Below, piece by piece: positions 58,758 to 64,000 of a stretch of DNA of 64,000 nt (positions are counted from its first letter, which is position 1; each line of letters starts with the position of its first letter). The notes below the pieces were generated by a model that ran no database searches, had not been told where the DNA came from, and saw only the letters and a program-made list of their open reading frames with translations. The DNA lies in NCBI GenBank assembly GCA_023548195.1, contig JAJHZJ010000496.1, positions 2,686,001-2,750,000 of the forward strand. The letters run 5' to 3'. The translations under genes and the position numbers were made by a program. This stretch comes from Bettongia penicillata ogilbyi. Its lineage: Eukaryota; Chordata; Mammalia; Diprotodontia; Potoroidae.

Positions 58758-59450
58758 GTAGTGATGCTCATAGTCAATAAAATGGTAAGAAAAGCAATAG
58801 CATGGTACAATCTCAAAAATGGCTAAATATTCGGTCAGTTCCAAGGCAAACCATTCAATATCACACTTAAACAAGTCTGTGCTCCAATCACTAATGCCAA
58901 AGAGCCAAAGCTGATCAGTTCTATGAAGACCTACACCTTCTAGAAATAACACCAAAAACAGATGTCACATTGCTCATAGAGGACTGGAATGCTAAAGTAG
59001 GAAATCAAAAGATAATTAGAGTAGCAGAAAAGTTTGGCCTTGGAGTACAAAATGAAGCAGGACCAGAAATAATAGGGTTTTGTCAAGATAATTCACTTGT
59101 CATAACAAACACTTTTTTTCAACAACCTAAAAGACAACTCTACACATGGACATCATCAGATGGTGGAGAAGCCAATGGTGGAGAAACTCAATACTGTCAG
59201 TTAAAACCATACCTGGAGCTGACTGTGGCTCAGATCATGAATTTCTAATTACAAAATTTAAACTCAATTGAAGAAAGTAAAGAAAGCCATCAGACTGCAT
59301 AGGTGTGGCCTAAATTACATCCCCTATGAATATGAAGTGGAGGTGATGAGTAGATTTAAGGGGATGAGATCTGGTAGATAAAGTGCCTGAAGAACTATGG
59401 ACAGAGGTTGACAATATCATAAAGAAGGCAACAACAACACAAATTCCAAC
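58758..59450 (+). pseudogene. RTE endonuclease domain remnant, inverted
   Basis: The plus strand encodes RTE apurinic-type endonuclease pieces: 'GQFQGKPFNITLKQVCAPIT', then 'LLIEDWNAKVGNQKI' (the D-W-N catalytic neighbourhood), 'FGLGVQNEAGPEIIGFCQDN', 'LYTWTSSDG', then 'GADCGSDHEFLI'-like bases with frame breaks, and a 'SRFKG' region near 59350. It faces the RT half. Between the two halves about 130 residues of the usual ORF are missing. Confidence 0.8.
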
Positions 59451-59590
59451 ATTCATCAAGGACGTACTATGAGAAAGACACTGGGCTAATCCTTGGGGAA
59501 ACAAAGATGACCTACTTCCCAGCCTTAAGGAGTTTACATTCTACTGGAGACATATAATGTATACATAAATAGGTACAGAGATAGGAAATG
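59445..59590 (-). repeat. L2 fragment
   Basis: 'attcatcaaggacgtactat' and 'cagccttaaggagtttacat' are reverse L2. Confidence 0.6.
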
Positions 59591-59619
59591 GACCTGATAC
59601 TTTCTTTGCATAGGTTATG

Positions 59620-59825
59620 TCTAGATGAGAAAACTCATTCTATATAGGCAAGTTGGCATCTTTTCTGTAATTTATAGCCTTAGAACACTGCAAGGTAAGG
59701 GACCGATTCAGGGTCACACAACTGATAGGTGTCACAGGTGGAATTGGATTGGAACCCAGGTATTTCAGGCTTCTAAGTCAACATTCTATCCATGATACCA
59801 CACTACTCCTTGAGTATACTGTACA
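59620..59825 (-). repeat. MIR-like marsupial repeat
   Basis: 'tgtaatttatagccttagaa' and 'gattcagggtcacacaactg' match the relative at 35690. Confidence 0.55.
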
Positions 59826-60564
59826 GATATTAAGTAAAAACAGAGTATCCCAAATGTCTCAGTTCAGTTTTAAAATGTGAACTAAGACTTTTGGGACATG
59901 GTGTATAAAACATGACCCTGTATAAAAAAAAAATGACACAAAGACATTTTAAAAGACAAGTGGAGGAATATAGAATGACCTTATGTAGAAGGAGGCACCT
60001 GAATTATACTGAGAAAAAGCTAGGCATTCTATAGGGAGAACATCAGGATAGTGCACATTGCAAAGACTGAGGACCAATCTGAACCTGTGCAAGGGTACAG
60101 AGACTTAAAGAATGAAAGCCTGCATTTTCCAAGAGCAACTAGATACTTGGGAACTGCTTTATTCTTCAAATGCACAAGCACGGTCATCTCACATTTATCC
60201 CTGAAACATAGAGATATACCAAGAGGATGTCTCAAGTGACAGCTTACCTTCTATCCCAACTGACCCTTGACCCAAGGAGGCAAGTTTCCCCAGTGAAGGG
60301 TTAGTCCAGATCTTAGGACAGTACTAGGCACTTATTAGGTCCTTTATAAATGCTTGCTAACTTGACCAGTTTATTGGCCAAGCTTTGAGTCAGATCTCTT
60401 CTTTTCTCTAGCTCTCTAGTTCTCGTTTTTTTATTGATTCCTTTCCCCAACTATCTTTTTATTTAACTATCATTTCCTTTATTCTATGCATACTAATTCT
60501 GTACATATATGGCAATTTCTCTAAGAATGCTCATCTGTAAACCGAGGAGATTGGACTAGAGGAT

Positions 60565-60600
60565 GACAATAATAATAAAAATAAATGGGTTATTTGTCGT
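60565..60600 (-). repeat. MIR SINE, left part
   Basis: 'acaataataataaaaataaa' is the MIR tail end, cut by a MAR1. The rest follows at 60831. Confidence 0.45.
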
Positions 60601-60830
60601 TACCGTTGAGTTATTTCAGTTGTGTCCAATTCCTTTTAGGGTTTTCTTGGCAAAGATACTGGAGTGGTTTGCCATTTCCTTCTCCAGCTCATTTTACAGA
60701 TAAGGAAATGGAGGCTAACAGGGTTAAGTCACTCACGCAGGATCACACAGCTACTGTGTTTAGGGCCAGATTTCAACTCAGAAAATGAGTCTTGCTGACC
60801 CCAGACCCAGTGCTTTATACACTGCAACAC
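60601..60830 (-). mobile_element. MAR1-type CORE-SINE
   Basis: Tail 'tatttcagttgtgtccaatt', 'ggttttcttggcaaagatac', CORE and a decayed head. It sits within a reverse MIR. Confidence 0.83.
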
Positions 60831-61008
60831 TTATATGCTATTTTAAGGTTTACAAAATGCTTTCCAAACATTATCTTATTTGAGTCATTTTGAAGATGAG
60901 GAAACCAAAATTCCTGGACTGTCCAGAGTCACATGGGTAGGAAGTGTTGGCAGTCCAACAAAATCCAGGTCTCCCTGACTCTAAGTCCATCATTCTTTCC
61001 TCTACACC
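60831..61008 (-). repeat. MIR SINE, right part
   Basis: 'aaggtttacaaaatgctttc' and 'gaagatgaggaaaccaaaat'. Confidence 0.65.
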
Positions 61009-61232
61009 AACAGTTTTCAAACATTTTGTTCTCAGAACCCCTTTAAGGTCTTAAAAACTGCTGAAAATCTCAAAGAACTTTTGTTTACATGAGTTACATC
61101 CATAGATATTTACAAAATTAGAAATTAAAATATCTTAGTACTACTATGGAAATAACTTTGACCTCATGGACTGCCTACAAGAGTCTCCAGTAACCCTAGG
61201 GTTCCCCACGCCATACTTGAAGAACCAATGAA
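61009..61232 (+). repeat. hAT-like DNA transposon relic
   Basis: 'cagttttcaaacattttgtt' with 'ctcagaacccctttaaggtc' and 'aagaacttttgtttacatga' follows a common old mammalian hAT pattern. It is not the same family as the one at 52145. Confidence 0.55.
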
Positions 61233-62282
61233 TCAATGAATATGCTACTTTTCAGGCACAGAAAGGTCACCAAGGTTTCTTCCTATGCAGTAACCCTACC
61301 GATTAAAGACTAGGAAGTCCATAAAAGGGCATGCTCTACAATGAGAAAGGAATCACAAAAGATTAGTGAAAATAGAATTAACTTTTCTTTTGCCCCTTTC
61401 TGGCTTTTTTTTTCCACCCACACTGCAAGAAGTATTAACGAACTTCTGGAGATGGCTAAATAAGTGAGGTTCCACTATCAGCACTTTCTAAATCTTTCTT
61501 CCTCTGCTCTTAAGTCTGTCACCTTCTGCCAATGGCTAATGGGCTTCCTATGACCAGGTTGCTGCCTAAGGGGGGACATACTTCCTGCAAAGAGGGGTGA
61601 AAGAGGTCACTGGGCATCCAATTGTTTGAGAATAATAGCATTAAATTCACAGGAAGTATGTTTTCTTCAGCCCGAGAGGAGAAAGTCTCTCCGGACATAG
61701 TGACCACACAATAGTTACTAGACAGGAAGCCCCATCATTACCACAGCAGCTCAGAGCAGATAGCAAAGAGTGCTTCTGCACAGTGCTCTGTTAAGCTGAC
61801 TCCAAAGAAAAGCCACTGGAAAAGCTTAAAACCGAATGGAAGTCCAAGGGAAGTGAAAGGATGGGGCTAACAAGCTCTCCTTCTGGTTAGCCTCAACTGG
61901 GTCTCCTGGTTAGACCCAGTTCCCCAAGTCTGCTTCTCTCAGCACGGAAACCACCAGTCAACATTTGCTACACTGGGAAACTCAGGAGCCAGGCCAGGTT
62001 CTGAGACTTTAAAGGAGGTGCTGAATATTATTAAAACTGGATATGGCTCTTGGTTTCCATTCATTGCCTCTGAAGAGAGGAAAGGGGACAGCTCATCCAT
62101 TGTTTCTAGAACCACTTTGCATTTGTTTGTTTGATTACTCTAATTGTGACTTTTTAAGCTACTTCATGATACCTGAAAATCCTATTCTTGCCCTTGGAAC
62201 TTGCCTGTAATACTGTTTCAGGATAAGATAGTGCCAAGATATTCATTTTGAGAGGATCTTCCATTATGGCCTGAAGACAGGA

Positions 62283-62876
62283 GCCCCTACTTTTCTTTGT
62301 GTCTTGAACCCCTTTGGCTGTCTGGGGAAACCTATGGATGGACCCCTTCTCAGAAGAACATGCTCAAATGCCTAAGATTAAAAAGAAAACTATATTAACA
62401 TACAATTATATAGAAATATCAACATTTATCTCACTATTGATCTAGATATAGATAGATATATAGCTATAGGGAGAGAGATACAGATAAAAGATATATAGAG
62501 ATATGGGAAGATAGAGAGAAAATAGATATAGATTATATATTGAGATATGATGATTAGATAGAAGATATATATGTATATATATATAGGAATATAGAGATAT
62601 AGATTTGATAGATATAGGAAGATATACATAATATATAGGTAGAGATATAGGGAGATAGAGATATATGATATATATATAAAGATATGGAGAGATAAAAATA
62701 CAGAGATAGATAAATATAGAAACGTGATATAAAGATACAGGGAATTGGAGATTGGGATAGAGAGGGAGATTGGAATGCATATGGAGATTGGGATGGGGAT
62801 GGAGATTGGGAGGATGGGGATGGGGATAGAGAAGGAGGTAGAGATGGAGATATATAATGTTCACAGACCCTAGGTT
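62283..62876 (+). repeat. hAT-like relic holding a GATA-rich expansion
   Basis: The left end ('cctacttttctttgtgtctt', 'gaacccctttggctgtctgg') and right end ('cacagaccctaggttaagaa') form the inverted ends of the family at 52145. Between them 62440-62850 is a degenerate (GATA)/(GGGAGA) tract. The Tyr/Ile/Leu peptides on the minus strand are artefacts. Confidence 0.65.
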
Positions 62877-63235
62877 AAGAATTCCTAAATTAAAGTATCC
62901 TGTATTTTCTTCATGGAAAAATAAGCTTGATTTTTCTTAGAGAGCATCTAAAATACCAGTGTCTGTCTACAAGCCTTCAAGAATTTAAAACAACCTAATA
63001 TAGTAAGAAAAAAGAATGAATTTTGAAATGTCAAAATCAAGAAATCTATGATTTGACCACATAGGAACTTCTATCATCAGGGCTTCCTCTATTTCTACAG
63101 ATCAAAACCTGACTCTGACTAACAATGTTACAGATACGTAACATTTAGTATAATAATAGCTACTGTTTATATTACACCTACAATGTACAAGTAACTGAAC
63201 CTCTCTGAGTTTCAGTTTCTTCACCAAAGAGGCCA

Positions 63236-63278
63236 ATCCAGGATGGTGGAGAAAATGTTAGCTCTAAAATCAGGAAGA
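63236..63278 (+). repeat. MIR SINE, left part
   Basis: It ends ATCAGGAAGA (63269-63278), the left TSD of a MAR1. Confidence 0.6.
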
Positions 63279-63535
63279 GATTTCTCGGTTGGTGAATCAT
63301 TTTTCAGCCATGTCCGACTCTACGACCCCATTTAGAGTTTTCTTGGCAAAGAAACTGGAGTGGTTTTCCATTTCCTTATCCAGTTCATTTCACAGATGAG
63401 ACTAAGGTCAACAGAGTTAAATGACTTGCCCAGGGTCACACAGCTAGTAAGTGTCTGAGGTTGAATTTGAACTCAAGTCTTCATGACTCTATGACCAGCA
63501 CTCTGTGCACTATGGTGCCACCTACCTGCCCCAGG
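63279..63535 (-). mobile_element. MAR1-type CORE-SINE with TSD inside a MIR
   Basis: Tail 'tttcagccatgtccgactct', CORE 'gcccagggtcacacagctag', head 'atggtgccacctacctgccc'. TSD ATCAGGAAGA repeated at 63536-63545. Confidence 0.88.
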
Positions 63536-63720
63536 ATCAGGAAGACCTGGATTCAGATCCTGCCTTTGAAACGATAGCTATGTGACCAGGGGGCAATTCA
63601 CTTGAGCTCAATGTCTTCATCTGTAAAATGATGACAAAAATATACCTGCCTACAGTCATGAGACTCAAATGAGATAATGTATGTAAAGCACTTTTTGACC
63701 TCGGAAGTATAAAATTCCAA
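63536..63720 (+). repeat. MIR SINE, right part
   Basis: 'atcaggaagacctggattca' and 'cttcatctgtaaaatgatga' resume the MIR. Confidence 0.72.
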
Positions 63721-63884
63721 GAGGATTGCACCAGATTAACCAATCCCGTGCATTTATTAAGCACTTACTGTGTGGTCTCAACTTAAACAAGCTATTATTT
63801 CTTTACATTCCTTTCACAAAACAACAGTTCTGTAAGTCAAATCTCTTCAAAGTAGGGCTCCCAACTCTTACCAAAAAAAAATCT

Positions 63885-64000
63885 TATTTATTCGTATGTG
63901 ATAGAATGTAAGTTCCATGATGTCAGGGACCATTTAAAGTTTGTCTTTGTATCCACAGTGCTGAAGACAGTGTCTATCGCATATTTAATAGAAAAGGGAA
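63885..64000 (+). repeat. L2 3' end (runs to window edge)
   Basis: 'agaatgtaagttccatgatg', 'tcagggaccatttaaag' and 'tatccacagtgctgaagaca'. Confidence 0.65.

Larger units (their letters stand above)
26101..64000 (-). other. TNIK: Intron upstream of the TNIK exon (intron 1, partial)
   Basis: No first exon (the family N-terminus before DPAGIF) or CpG-rich promoter is seen, so this intron is at least 38 kb. Long TNIK 5' introns are usual in mammals. Stretches with nothing recognisable include about 28.0-28.8, 29.0-29.9, 33.2-33.9, 36.0-37.3, 37.6-38.3, 41.75-42.77, 43.1-43.7, 47.55-48.6, 50.9-51.75, 52.65-53.3, 54.47-55.15, 55.6-56.2, 56.5-57.3 and 61.25-62.28 kb. Confidence 0.8.

Noticed and set aside
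62426..62864. 140-codon Ile/Tyr/Leu-rich minus-strand frame suggesting a membrane protein
   Set aside because: It is translation of a degenerate GATA tract inside an hAT relic.

Overview
The window is an ordinary-looking stretch of vertebrate nuclear DNA, almost certainly from a marsupial. The evidence is the repeat set: L1 and half-L1 (HAL1) elements with the 'CCAAGATGGCAGAG' 5' end, CORE-SINEs of the MAR1 type (tRNA-like head, CORE, RTE/BovB-like tail), an RTE/BovB LINE, abundant MIR and L2, and hAT-like relics. I cannot tell which marsupial from the sequence alone.

Only one host coding segment is recognisable. It is a 66-bp phase-0 exon on the minus strand (26001-26066) with good splice sites. 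It encodes the start of a germinal-centre-type STE20 kinase domain with the glycine-rich loop GNGTYG. The residues favour TNIK over its paralogues MAP4K4 and MINK1. The rest of the window is therefore best read as intron: about 26 kb on the left downstream of the exon (intron 2 if exon numbering follows human), and about 38 kb on the right upstream of it (intron 1). No other exon, CpG-island promoter or stable RNA gene was found. Nearly every longer open frame is either a retrotransposon remnant or translated microsatellite.

Layout, left to right. 0-6 kb: L2, MIR and an L1 3' end split by a HAL1 (1969-4573) with a perfect 14-bp target-site duplication (TSD) and a single-frame ORF1 broken by two stops. 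6-16 kb: MIR, L2, MAR1 and microsatellites. 16.1-19.2 kb: a minus-strand L1 whose tail is split by the 5' part of a second L1/HAL1. 21.2-23.9 kb: another HAL1, inserted in a MIR. 24-26 kb: mostly unique sequence next to the exon. 26-45 kb: MIR, L2 and MAR1 patchwork with several nested insertions. 45-57 kb: L1 3' ends, a large (GA)n(GGAA)n tract, an hAT relic split by an L1 tail, and unique sequence. 57.3-59.5 kb: an RTE LINE in two head-to-head halves, the shape expected from twin priming. 59.5-64 kb: L2, MIR, MAR1 and an hAT relic holding a GATA-rich expansion.

No undescribed gene system is evident. The real content is transposon archaeology: repeated insertion of young elements into older ones with visible TSDs, HAL1 copies made without their own reverse transcriptase, a LINE/SINE pair sharing a tail, and a strong excess of L1/HAL1 copies antisense to the host gene. 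Repeat boundaries come from reading by eye and are approximate except where a TSD fixes them.
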